A stretch of DNA of 21,745 nucleotides, taken from the NCBI GenBank assembly GCA_038204505.1, contig JBBRCV010000075.1:1-21745 (forward strand), in the 5' to 3' direction. The DNA is from Timaviella sp038204505 (GTDB taxonomy: Bacteria; Cyanobacteriota; Cyanobacteriia; Elainellales; Elainellaceae). Below are positions 14,828 through 21,745 of the stretch, in pieces. Position 1 is the first letter of the stretch; each line of letters begins with the position of its first letter. Below the pieces are notes generated by a model, which was not told the DNA's origin, did no database searches, and saw only the letters and a program-made list of their open reading frames with translations. Position numbers and translations under genes: made by a program.

Positions 14828-15307
14828 GTGGAGTCGAGTGAAGAAAAAATTGTAGGCTTTTCTCCGACTGAGTTACTCACATCATTGATATCGCTCAACA
14901 ACAATGAGTTTCAGGTGCAGGGATCAACTCGATTAAACCAGGTTTCGCCTGCTGCTTTGGCTTATGTGGGCGACGCAATCTACGAGTTATATATTCGAAC
15001 CCACTATCTCCTGCCGCCTAAGCGTCTGCAAGCCTATCATGAACAAGTGGTGGCTCAAGTTAGAGCCGAGAGCCAAGCGCATCATTTGCAATCTCTCCAG
15101 CCTCATCTCACCAATGCCGAGCTAGAAATTCTCAAGCGGGGCAGGAATGCCGCCTCAAAAGGTCCTAAGCGACTTAACCCAGAAATTTACCAGCAGGCAA
15201 CAAGTTTGGAAACTCTGCTGGGATATCTGTATCTCGCTGACCCGCCAAGATTAATGGATCTGCTGGCACAACTCCAGCTTGAAGAACCTGCAAAAATCAA
15301 AGGCTAA
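14828..15307 (+). CDS. mrnC: Mini-ribonuclease 3
   Basis: A 159-residue RNase III-like enzyme lacking a double-stranded-RNA-binding domain, as Mini-III does. The family matures the ends of 23S rRNA from the long processing stem, acting as a dimer. The signature LAYVGDAIYELYIR (44-57) contains the catalytic Asp49, and RGRNAASK (105-112) is the second conserved block. SLETLLGYLYL (126-136) contributes the catalytic Glu128. All are intact. The GTG start at 14828 is preceded by GGTCAGGG and AGCGAGG, which together give an acceptable ribosome-binding site. The rlmB gene follows 63 bases later on the same strand, a pairing also known in Bacillus, so a shared role in large-subunit rRNA maturation is likely. 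Confidence 0.92.
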   Translation: MESSEEKIVGFSPTELLTSLISLNNNEFQVQGSTRLNQVSPAALAYVGDAIYELYIRTHYLLPPKRLQAYHEQVVAQVRAESQAHHLQSLQPHLTNAELEILKRGRNAASKGPKRLNPEIYQQATSLETLLGYLYLADPPRLMDLLAQLQLEEPAKIKG

Positions 15308-15369
15308 TGCTTCAGGCTGAGGCGTTGCAGGACGGTTAATATATTTAATTCTTACGGAGAACTCAAGAC

Positions 15370-16908
15370 ATGCCTGGTAAATTTCGCGGCTCCAATTCTT
15401 CAGATCAGCCTCGTCGCAAGAGTGCGCCCAAGCGTGGAGATTCTCCGTCTGACAAGCCTGCCTTTAGGGGCGATCGCAAACCTAAAGCTAATCATAACGA
15501 GGATTTCAGGTCAGAAAGCCGTGCAGTTGTGCCACCCAAAAAAGCTAACGGGGCCAAGGTGAGGGTCATTAAAGTGAGAGTTGTCAAGGTCAGAAGCTCT
15601 AGAGACGATCGCCCCGGAGTAAAAAAACCGTTCTTGGCAGAGGGCGCAGGACGCGATGAGCGGTACGATCGCCCCGATCGAGGTGATCGTCCAGTACGCT
15701 CTGAACGTCCTGAGCGTTCGGAATGGAAGAACCGAGGGGAACGTCCTGCAAGTCCCGAACGACGGAATGATCGAGGCGATCGCCCAGTGCGTTCTGAGCG
15801 TCCAGTGCGAAGCGATCGTCCTAATAACAGTCCAGATCAACGAAACGATCGCGGCGATCGAGACTTTCAGACCGTTCGCCCAGTGCGTTCCGATCGTCCA
15901 GTACGAGGCGATCGTCCTGTGCGGTCTGATCGTCCACAAGGCAATCGTCCGGAGCGTTCGGAATGGAAGAATGACCGAGGGGGTCGTTCTGGCGGCTCTG
16001 ACCGACGCAGCGATCGCGGTGAGCAATGGGGAAGTTCTGATCGGGAGAGGACGTTCAAGCCCAGATCGTTTCGTCCTGAATTTGATGAGTCTGAGATCGT
16101 AGAAGTAACGCCTGATACTGAGCCAGATGTAGATTTGATCTATGGTCGTCACAGTGTGTTAGCAGCGATCGAGGGTGTGCGTCATTTAAATCGCATTTGG
16201 ATTGCCACCAAATTGCGTTACGATCCTCGGTTTCATTCACTTTTATCGAAAGCAAAAGCCAACGGTATTGTGGTTGATGAGGTCGAACCCCGTCGGTTAG
16301 ACCAAATTACCCAAGGTGCTAATCATCAAGGAATTGCAGCCCAAGTTACTCCCTATGAATATGTTGACCTTGGCGATTTGATTGAACGGGCGAAGGCGGC
16401 GACCGATCAACCTGTTTTAATTATTGCCGATGGTATTACCGATCCCCACAATCTAGGCGCAATCATCCGAACGGCGGAAGCGCTTGGGGCACAAGGATTA
16501 GTGATCCCGCAGCGACGCGCTTCTGGAATTACTTCTACTGTAGTAAAAGTTGCGGCAGGAGCGTTAGAAAGTTTCCCTGTGTCGAGAGTTGTCAACATCA
16601 ACCGAGCCATGGAAGACTTGAAAAATGCAGGTTTTTGGATTTATGGGGCGGCGGCAACGGCGGCTGAGCCGATCGATACCGTTAAGTTTCACCCAGCCAC
16701 TGTTTTGGTAGTGGGGTCTGAGGGCGATGGACTGAGTTTGTTAACGCAACAGCGATGCGACGTTTTGGTTTCGATTCCGCTTCGAGGTAAAACGCCTAGC
16801 CTTAATGCTTCAGTGGCTGCCGGGATGGCGCTTTATGAAGTGTCGCGGCAACGGCGATCGCGGGTTCATCATCTGGAATCTACGGCAAAAGACGCTTTGC
16901 AAAAGTAG
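15370..16908 (+). CDS. rlmB: 23S rRNA (guanosine-2'-O-)-methyltransferase RlmB, with long Arg-rich extension
   Basis: A SpoU/TrmH-family methyltransferase that, by family, methylates the 2'-O of G2251 of 23S rRNA with S-adenosylmethionine. It is 512 residues, about twice the usual 245-250. The catalytic part starts near residue 255 (DLIYGRHSVLAAIEG). Motif 1, DGITDPHNLGAIIRT, is at 354-368, with Asn361 and Arg367; motif 2, VVGSEGDGLS, is at 447-456; motif 3, SIPLRGKTPSLNASVAAG, is at about 468-485 and includes Asn479. This part looks fully active. Residues 1-about 240 are low-complexity, dominated by Arg, Asp, Pro, Ser and Glu (RPVRSERPERSE- and DRP-like units), predicted disordered and strongly charged. 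The Shine-Dalgarno GGAG (15356-15359) supports the ATG at 15370. It is probably in an operon with mrnC. Confidence 0.93.
   Translation: MPGKFRGSNSSDQPRRKSAPKRGDSPSDKPAFRGDRKPKANHNEDFRSESRAVVPPKKANGAKVRVIKVRVVKVRSSRDDRPGVKKPFLAEGAGRDERYDRPDRGDRPVRSERPERSEWKNRGERPASPERRNDRGDRPVRSERPVRSDRPNNSPDQRNDRGDRDFQTVRPVRSDRPVRGDRPVRSDRPQGNRPERSEWKNDRGGRSGGSDRRSDRGEQWGSSDRERTFKPRSFRPEFDESEIVEVTPDTEPDVDLIYGRHSVLAAIEGVRHLNRIWIATKLRYDPRFHSLLSKAKANGIVVDEVEPRRLDQITQGANHQGIAAQVTPYEYVDLGDLIERAKAATDQPVLIIADGITDPHNLGAIIRTAEALGAQGLVIPQRRASGITSTVVKVAAGALESFPVSRVVNINRAMEDLKNAGFWIYGAAATAAEPIDTVKFHPATVLVVGSEGDGLSLLTQQRCDVLVSIPLRGKTPSLNASVAAGMALYEVSRQRRSRVHHLESTAKDALQK
15610..16070 (+). repeat. CGATCG-rich repeats encoding the RlmB extension
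   Basis: Within this stretch the sequence is built from short degenerate units such as GATCGTCCAGT and CGATCGCCCAG, each carrying CGATCG or GATCG with the frame reading as DRP, VRS, SERP and similar. A unit GAATGGAAGA..., giving SEWKN, recurs near 15721 and 15961. Unit lengths vary and the copies are imperfect, which looks like repeated slippage or recombination of HIP1-like sequence inside a coding region. Confidence 0.75.
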
Positions 16909-17012
16909 GTTCAACAGAGTATAACCAGGATGTTAGAAGCGTTAATACTTGTGTCGGTCGCCACGATATGCCTTCGAGCACTCGTAACGTTCCATCAAGC
17001 AGGCAGATTTTT

Positions 17013-17291
17013 ATGAATGAAATTTGGATCAGTATCCTTGAGAGTGTTGGTTTGGCTTGGTGGGTAGAAGTAGTGACCAGTGTCCCTGCTTGTACCTACT
17101 ATTTTGGACCTTTTTCTAGCGCTCAAGAGGCTAAATCTGCTAAGCCTGGATATCTTTTGGATTTAGAAGAAGAAGGCGCGCAGGGGTTACAAGTAGGAAT
17201 CAAACGCTGTAAGCCTTCTCGACTAACGATTTTTGATGAAGCTATGGAAAAGAACCCGGTTCGCCGGGTTGCTCCAAGCCTTAGCAGCTAA
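17013..17291 (+). CDS. DUF1816 domain protein
   Basis: A 92-residue protein whose WWVEVVTSVPACTYYFGPF segment and following GYLLDLEEEG pattern match DUF1816, a small domain of unknown function largely found in cyanobacteria. It is soluble and acidic in the middle, basic at the end, with no membrane span. The start at 17013 is preferred to an upstream in-frame ATG at 16968, because the 15 extra residues (MPSSTRNVPSSRQIF) look like unstructured filler and the domain starts at MNEIWISILE. It lies 104 bases after rlmB on the same strand. Its C-terminal codons contain a strong GC hairpin (17253-17270) that looks like a terminator for the convergent hydrolase gene. Function unknown. Confidence 0.72.
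   Translation: MNEIWISILESVGLAWWVEVVTSVPACTYYFGPFSSAQEAKSAKPGYLLDLEEEGAQGLQVGIKRCKPSRLTIFDEAMEKNPVRRVAPSLSS
17247..17270 (-). terminator. Intrinsic terminator of the alpha/beta hydrolase gene
   Basis: On the minus strand AACCCGG and CCGGGTT form a perfect seven-base stem around a four-base loop (CGAA), followed at once by CTTTTCC. It lies about 38 bases past the hydrolase stop and within the C-terminal coding region of the opposing DUF1816 gene. Confidence 0.65.
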
Positions 17292-17307
17292 TCCTAGCTT
17301 TGTGCCT

Positions 17308-18147
17308 TCACCTTGACTTCTCCTCTAACCACTGGTTCTCCTTTAACCATTGGTCAATGTCTGCCAATACTTGCTCTGGAATTTCCCACGGAAATAGATG
17401 GGCAACGGTAGGGTAGCAGTGTGTTTGGCAGTTGGGGAGATGCTGTGCGGTTTCTAGACTGGATTGGGAAGTGATGTGGCGATCGCAATCTCCAGCAAGC
17501 ATTAGAACAGGGCATTGAATCTGGCTAATTTCTAGCAGGCGATTGTAGCGCTGGCTGAGGGCATCATTGAGGGCGCGATTGGCTGCGCCTGATGTTTGCA
17601 TGAAAGCGGCAGTGGCTTCGCTAGCGAGGTATTGGTAGGTACTAGTGGTGTGCTGTTGAACTAAATGGCGAAAGAGCGATCGCTTGCCAAAGGTTTCAAT
17701 ATTCCAATCCCATCCCGGCTGCACTTGATTAATCAACGCCGCGATCCCGGTGAAGAGATTATCTTGCCAAGTAATAGGCGGGTGGTTGCCAAAAGGTCTA
17801 GCAGCAGTAGCAATCAGGATCATGCCCTTGACTCGTTGGGGAAATTTGAGCGCCAGTTCCATTGCCAAAATGCCGCCGAGCGACCAGCCTAGAAGGATAA
17901 ATGAGTCGAGATGGAGGCGATCGCACAATGCCTCTAAGTCAGTCAAATGATCAGTCATGACAAAATTGTCTCGCGTCTGGCTTTTGCCGTAGCCGCGCAA
18001 ATCGGGGGCGATCGTCATAAATCGCTGTGATAGATGATCGGTAAACACCGACATACTGCTCCCGGAGCCGGGATGCCCATGCAGGCAAAGGATGGGGAAC
18101 CCTTTTCCTTGAACTTGAACAGCTAGGTCAAACGCACGTTGGGTCAT
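17308..18147 (-). CDS. Alpha/beta hydrolase
   Basis: A 279-residue alpha/beta-hydrolase-fold enzyme. HGHPGSG at 24-30 is the oxyanion-hole loop (HGxP), and GWSLGG (87-92) carries the nucleophile Ser89. Asp222 in GDCDRHI and His250 in VAHLFPW complete a Ser-Asp-His triad. The cap region between about 120 and 205 is helical, which usually shapes the substrate pocket. Substrate cannot be predicted; esterase, lactonase or epoxide hydrolase-like relatives all share this layout, though epoxide hydrolases and dehalogenases would use Asp in place of Ser89. No signal peptide, so it is cytoplasmic. The tail contains a small duplication (QWLKE, QWLEE). It is divergent from gatA, with 74 bases between their starts, and convergent with the DUF1816 gene, ending 16 bases from its stop. 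Confidence 0.9.
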   Translation of the reverse strand: MTQRAFDLAVQVQGKGFPILCLHGHPGSGSSMSVFTDHLSQRFMTIAPDLRGYGKSQTRDNFVMTDHLTDLEALCDRLHLDSFILLGWSLGGILAMELALKFPQRVKGMILIATAARPFGNHPPITWQDNLFTGIAALINQVQPGWDWNIETFGKRSLFRHLVQQHTTSTYQYLASEATAAFMQTSGAANRALNDALSQRYNRLLEISQIQCPVLMLAGDCDRHITSQSSLETAQHLPNCQTHCYPTVAHLFPWEIPEQVLADIDQWLKENQWLEEKSR

Positions 18148-18221
18148 GTTGCGATACGCTGGGTTCTAAAGTAGATCCTTTGACGATACACTTTAAAATT
18201 GCTCAGTCGCGAGGTCAGTTC

Positions 18222-19673
18222 ATGGCATCCATCCGCGAGTTGCACCAGCAACTCATTACTAAAGAACGTTCTGCTGTCGAAATTGCTCAGGAATCCTTAG
18301 ATCGCATTCAGGCGTTGGAGCCAAAGCTGCACAGCTTTTTGTGCGTCACCGCAGACCGAGCGCTGGAGCAGGCAAAGCAGGTCGATGCCCAAATTAACGC
18401 TGGCGAAGAAATTGGTTGGCTTGCAGGCATTCCGACTGGCATTAAAGACAATATGTGTACCCAGGGCGTTCCCACCACCTGCGGTTCCAAAATCTTGCAA
18501 AATTTTGTGCCCCCTTATGAATCGACTGTAACGGGGCGACTGGCAGCGGCGGGCGCGGTCATGGTGGGCAAAACTAATCTCGATGAGTTTGCGATGGGCA
18601 GCTCAACAGAGAATTCGGCGTACCAGGTGACTGCTAACCCCTGGGATCTAGAGCGCGTACCCGGTGGCTCATCGGGGGGATCGGCGGCGGCGGTTGCGGG
18701 AGGCGAATGCACAGTTTCGCTGGGTTCTGATACAGGCGGATCGATTCGACAGCCAGCGGCGTTGTGTGGCGTAGTGGGGATGAAACCGACCTATGGATTG
18801 GTTTCTCGCTACGGATTAGTGGCGTATGCGTCTTCGTTGGATCAAATTGGACCGTTTGGGCGATCGGTAGAAGATGCGGCAATTTTGCTGGGGGCGATCG
18901 CGGGTCATGATCCCAAAGATTCCACCAGTCTCAAAGTCGAAGTCCCAGATTACGTCAGCCTGCTGTCACCCGAACTGCGCCCTAAGTTTCGGGTGGGCGT
19001 AATTAAAGAAACATTTGGAGAAGGGCTAGATGCGGTGGTTAGCGAAGCCGTGATGGCGGCGATCGCGCAATACGAGGCAATGGGCGCAGAAATCGTCGAA
19101 ATTTCCTGCCCCAAGTTTCGCTATGGCTTGCCCACTTACTACATCATTGCTCCCTCAGAAGCCTCAGCAAACCTCGCTCGGTATGATGGCGTGAAGTATG
19201 GCTTCCGGGCTGAAAATCCTGATGATTTGATGTCGATGTACACCCAAACTCGTGCCCAAGGCTTTGGCACAGAGGTCAAGCGGCGCATCATGATTGGCAC
19301 CTATACCCTATCGGCGGGTTACTATGACGCTTATTACATTAAGGCGCAGAAGGTGCGAACGTTGATTAAGCAAGATTTTGAGCAGGCGTTCGCTCAGGTC
19401 GATATTCTAGTTTGTCCCACAACTCCTACCACGGCGTTTAAGGCGGGTGAAAAGACAAACGATCCGCTCAGTATGTATCTGTCTGACCTAATGACGATTC
19501 CGGTCAACCTGGCAGGGTTACCAGGATTGAGCCTGCCCTGTGGGTTTGATCAGCAGGGATTACCCATTGGGCTGCAAATTATTGGCAATGTGCTGCGGGA
19601 AGACTTAGTTTTGCAGGCAGCGTATGCCTATGAGCAGGCAACAGAGTGGCATAAACAGACTCCTATCTTGTAA
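18222..19673 (+). CDS. gatA: Asp-tRNA(Asn)/Glu-tRNA(Gln) amidotransferase subunit A
   Basis: The glutamine-hydrolysing subunit of GatCAB, which makes Gln-tRNA(Gln), and Asn-tRNA(Asn) where needed, by transamidation. It is 483 residues, the usual length, of the amidase-signature family. The triad is complete: Lys75 in TGIKDN, Ser150 in PGGSSGGSAA as the cis-Ser, and Ser174 in SDTGGSIRQPA as nucleophile. These correspond to Lys79, Ser154 and Ser178 of the well-studied Staphylococcus enzyme. The ATG at 18222 is chosen over an in-frame TTG at 18180 because GAGG lies eight bases upstream and the family starts with the MASIRELHQQL helix. gatB and gatC are not in the window, which is common when the subunits are scattered, as in cyanobacteria. 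A terminator-like hairpin follows. Confidence 0.97.
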   Translation: MASIRELHQQLITKERSAVEIAQESLDRIQALEPKLHSFLCVTADRALEQAKQVDAQINAGEEIGWLAGIPTGIKDNMCTQGVPTTCGSKILQNFVPPYESTVTGRLAAAGAVMVGKTNLDEFAMGSSTENSAYQVTANPWDLERVPGGSSGGSAAAVAGGECTVSLGSDTGGSIRQPAALCGVVGMKPTYGLVSRYGLVAYASSLDQIGPFGRSVEDAAILLGAIAGHDPKDSTSLKVEVPDYVSLLSPELRPKFRVGVIKETFGEGLDAVVSEAVMAAIAQYEAMGAEIVEISCPKFRYGLPTYYIIAPSEASANLARYDGVKYGFRAENPDDLMSMYTQTRAQGFGTEVKRRIMIGTYTLSAGYYDAYYIKAQKVRTLIKQDFEQAFAQVDILVCPTTPTTAFKAGEKTNDPLSMYLSDLMTIPVNLAGLPGLSLPCGFDQQGLPIGLQIIGNVLREDLVLQAAYAYEQATEWHKQTPIL

Positions 19674-19687
19674 AAGAAACTCATGAA

Positions 19688-19722
19688 GAAGCCCCCTAAC
19701 TCTACAAAAGTCGGGAGGCTTC
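19688..19722. terminator. Bidirectional terminator-like hairpin between convergent genes
   Basis: GAAGCC (19688-19693) pairs with GGCTTC (19717-19722), with a further CCC and GGG pair inside across a one-base bulge, and a 16-base loop. GGTTTT follows on the plus strand, placing it 15 bases after gatA. It also lies just past the stop of the DUF4912 fusion gene on the other strand, so it may serve both. The loop is long and the T-run short. Confidence 0.55.
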
Positions 19723-19743
19723 GGTTTTGGGCAAGCAAGATAC

Positions 19744-21744
19744 TTAGTAGCCTTCTACTGAGGGCACTCTGACTGCTGCCGATCGCGCCATTCTGAGCCA
19801 GCGTTGATCCGCTGTCAGGTAGCCAATCTCAGCGATGTAATCGCGATCGCTCTCGTTAACTGGAATGTCTTGGTCTCGGGCTAACTCGCCGCAATCAAAC
19901 TGCTGGACGCTATGGGGCGTTTGATAGCTCAAATCTAAACCTGTCACGTCATACAGCCGCAGAGCCAGCTTCTCGCCGCCCCGTTGCCGGATGGCATCTT
20001 TGTAAGCATTGGGGATTTCCCAGTAAACGTGGGCACGATGCGGTTCACGGGGAACTAGCACAATGCGGTTAGTCCCTGCGCTAAGCGTAGAGCCTACAGC
20101 CGCAACGTCTGCACCTCCTGATAGGGCAGATCCAGCCGCAGCACTCGCCGCCATGGCTGCACCACCTGCGATCGCCCCTCCTCCTGCATTCGTCGTCCTA
20201 TCTGACGTGCTCCCAAATATGCCAGAGAGATCATTATTACCTGAGTCCAAAGCGTCGCCTCTCATATCAGAGGTATCGCCAAATAACCCGGAGAGGGCAT
20301 TACCACCCGATTCAGCAGCATCGCCAGCCCTGCCAGTAGCATCCTCAGCCAGGTCGGTAGTTCCCCCCCATAGCCCAGAGAACATGTTGTCATCTGGTGC
20401 ATCGGCATCGCCAACCCTGGCAGTTGTGTCTGCTGCTAAGTCAGGGAAGTCGCTCATGCCAGCTTCAGCTGTGTTTCTAGAGAAATCTAACGCCGAGCCG
20501 TCAGCCGCCAGAGTGCTGCCTTCTAGTCCAGCTGTTGCCATACCGCCCAAATCTTCGTCTGGAAGCCTGCCACCTGTGGCGGTGAGTTCGGGGTCTTCTT
20601 CAGTACGGCGATCGCCAAACAACCAGCCCAGCAATAGCGCTAGCAATCCGAGGGGCAATAGCCACCAAAGCCAAGAGGGTACATTCCAGCCTGTATCGGC
20701 AGCGGGTTCAGCACCAGGGACGAGTGCCGTTGCACCGGGCGAGGCTGCACCTGAAGGTTGAACGGTTGGAGCAACAGTTGCGCCTGGAGAAACCGCCACA
20801 GAAGGAGAAGGACTTGCTATCACACCTTGGGTAGGCGGGGGGGGGGCGACACTCACCGCAGCGGTCGATCTAATTTTCGCCTGGTCAATAGCAGGTTGGA
20901 CTTCGGGGGCAGAAGCATACCCTAAGAAGGCTTGTACTGCCGGACTAGGATTTTGACCGTTGTAAACGTAAGCGAAGGGCTGCGAGAACGGATAGCGCGG
21001 GTCGGTAGGCGGAGTGCCCCACATAGAAATGACGCGCACACTGGGTTTATCTAAAACTTGTCTGGCAGTCGCATAGCCAACGCCATTTGGACCTAATGCC
21101 TTGAGCATTTCGTCGGTATTATCTTGCGGCAGCGCTACGGCGTTGGGTCCGGTGGCAAAGTTGCCAGCAAATATGGGATAGCCCTTAAAGGACTGACGCA
21201 AATCGCTAGTTTCGGGGCGATCGATCACGCGAATGGCACTCGGTTGACCACCGACTTGCGACCAATCGGTGATTTCACCGCGAAAAATTTTGGCAAATTG
21301 TTCGTCGGTCAATTCTCCTTTAAAGGGATTGTTAGCACTGACAACGACCGCAATTTTGTCGCGGCTAACGGGCACATCGACTAAACCCGCCGCTTTTTCG
21401 TCGGCAGTCAGGGGGCGACTAATTGCCGCCAAATCAACCTTGCCATCGAGCAGTTGTTTAATAGCAGTGTTGGCATCACTGGTTTCAGAGGCGATCGCCG
21501 AACCTGGAAACTTCCCTTCAAACCCTTGCTTCAGCGCTTGGCTAATGGCTGCCATGCCGCTGGAACCCGCAATTTTAATGGTAGTGCCATTGGGCACATT
21601 GGTTGGGAGCGGGAACGTCGCAAGATTGGCGCTTGTGCCCACCGCCTGAAGATTCCAAGATGCCGCGAAGGTTTTGGGGGCATTGGTGAGGGCAAGCAGT
21701 AGTGCGATCGCAACTACCGGAGCATCTTTTTTTTGCAACATCAT
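19744..21744 (-). CDS. Periplasmic phosphate-type binding domain, TM and DUF4912 fusion
   Basis: A 666-residue fusion. Residues 1-28 are a signal peptide or signal anchor (KKDAPVVAIALLLALTNAPKTFAAS). Residues 50-290 look like a PstS-type binding domain: IAGSSGMAAISQAL (58-71), ISRPLTADE, IFRGEITDWSQVGG (153-166) and RPETSDLRQSF (176-186) match the phosphate-contact loops. A Pro/Ala/Ser-rich linker (299-350) precedes one membrane span (354-377, WLWWLLPLGLLALLLGWLFG) ending in DRR. Next come a repeat-rich acidic linker (to about 555) and a C-terminal DUF4912 domain (about 558-660, IVLVPREPHRAHVYWEIP). The binding part would face the periplasm and DUF4912 the cytoplasm. The coding strand has ten consecutive C at 20837-20846. 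The start ATG is at the window edge; an upstream extension cannot be excluded. Confidence 0.82.
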   Translation of the reverse strand: MMLQKKDAPVVAIALLLALTNAPKTFAASWNLQAVGTSANLATFPLPTNVPNGTTIKIAGSSGMAAISQALKQGFEGKFPGSAIASETSDANTAIKQLLDGKVDLAAISRPLTADEKAAGLVDVPVSRDKIAVVVSANNPFKGELTDEQFAKIFRGEITDWSQVGGQPSAIRVIDRPETSDLRQSFKGYPIFAGNFATGPNAVALPQDNTDEMLKALGPNGVGYATARQVLDKPSVRVISMWGTPPTDPRYPFSQPFAYVYNGQNPSPAVQAFLGYASAPEVQPAIDQAKIRSTAAVSVAPPPPTQGVIASPSPSVAVSPGATVAPTVQPSGAASPGATALVPGAEPAADTGWNVPSWLWWLLPLGLLALLLGWLFGDRRTEEDPELTATGGRLPDEDLGGMATAGLEGSTLAADGSALDFSRNTAEAGMSDFPDLAADTTARVGDADAPDDNMFSGLWGGTTDLAEDATGRAGDAAESGGNALSGLFGDTSDMRGDALDSGNNDLSGIFGSTSDRTTNAGGGAIAGGAAMAASAAAGSALSGGADVAAVGSTLSAGTNRIVLVPREPHRAHVYWEIPNAYKDAIRQRGGEKLALRLYDVTGLDLSYQTPHSVQQFDCGELARDQDIPVNESDRDYIAEIGYLTADQRWLRMARSAAVRVPSVEGY
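20194..20439 (-). repeat. Three imperfect repeats in the DUF4912-side linker
   Basis: Residues about 436-517 contain three successive units of 24-30 residues built on (G)DA-x(5-8)-(M/L)SG(L/I)(W/F)G-x-T(S/T)D: NMFSGLWGGTTD, NALSGLFGDTSD and NDLSGIFGSTSD. The DNA copies are clearly related but diverged. They lie between the membrane span and DUF4912 on the cytoplasmic side by inferred topology. Confidence 0.8.
20837..20846 (-). repeat. Run of ten C on the coding strand
   Basis: Ten consecutive G on the plus strand, that is, ten C on the coding strand, encode four prolines (VAPPPPTQ) at about residues 300-305, between the binding domain and the membrane span. Such runs are prone to slippage. 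Confidence 0.95.
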
Positions 21745-21745
21745 A

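Noticed and set aside
15511..16152. A 213-residue open frame on the minus strand, and a 148-residue one in another plus frame, across the RlmB extension
   Set aside because: Both arise because the repeated CGATCG-rich sequence avoids stops in several frames. The products are low-complexity and have no domain, while the RlmB frame continues into a well-conserved enzyme.
18180..18221. TTG start that lengthens GatA by 14 residues
   Set aside because: The ATG at 18222 has a well-placed GAGG and begins at the family's usual first helix.
20063..20761. A 232-residue open frame on the plus strand opposite the DUF4912 fusion
   Set aside because: It is a composition-driven antisense frame rich in Ala, Pro and Ser, with no recognisable domain; the minus-strand frame holds recognisable domains.

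Overview
The window is chromosomal DNA from a cyanobacterium. Evidence: the HIP1 octamer GCGATCGC recurs dozens of times across genes and spacers, as is characteristic of many cyanobacterial genomes. Several products are also cyanobacterium-typical: long-chain acyl-ACP reductase (AAR), a DUF1816 protein, and a Mini-III RNase next to an RlmB methyltransferase with a long Arg-rich extension. I see no phage, insertion sequence, CRISPR array, tRNA or rRNA. It reads as ordinary, gene-dense core genome with a small accessory patch (a PemK/MazF pair). No gap between genes exceeds 300 bases.

Layout. 1-4.6 kb: a PLP aminotransferase (-), a small membrane-anchored unknown (+), a short Hsp70-family ATPase (-), and an EI24/CysZ-like membrane protein with a SLPQV repeat (-). 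4.7-7.9 kb: an orphan sensor histidine kinase (+) converging, with a 4-base gap, on a two-RCK potassium-channel-like protein (-) whose selectivity filter is degenerate. 8.0-9.8 kb (+): a small coiled-coil protein that may be GvpV-like, an HD-domain hydrolase, and a PemK/MazF-type toxin-antitoxin pair. 9.9-12.7 kb (-): AAR, without its usual partners ADO and accA, and a fused two-domain oligopeptide-type ABC ATPase. 12.7-14.1 kb: a 23-bp tandem repeat, an unknown protein (-), and RadC (+). 14.2-17.3 kb (+): a STAS-domain protein, Mini-III RNase, RlmB and a DUF1816 protein. 17.3-21.7 kb: an alpha/beta hydrolase (-), GatA (+), and a fusion of a phosphate-type binding domain, one membrane span and DUF4912 (-).

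Functional links. MrnC and RlmB form a 23S rRNA maturation and modification pair, a linkage also known outside cyanobacteria. GatA is one subunit of the tRNA amidotransferase. Most other neighbours look unrelated, as is usual in cyanobacterial genomes.

The most unusual objects are: the secreted PstS-like/TM/DUF4912 fusion with a run of ten C in its coding strand just before the membrane span; the RlmB N-terminal extension built from CGATCG-containing repeats; the channel protein with GAGGGE where TVGYGD is expected; and several small tandem or inverted repeats. I do not see a clearly new multi-gene system. The DUF4912 fusion is the best candidate for undescribed biology.
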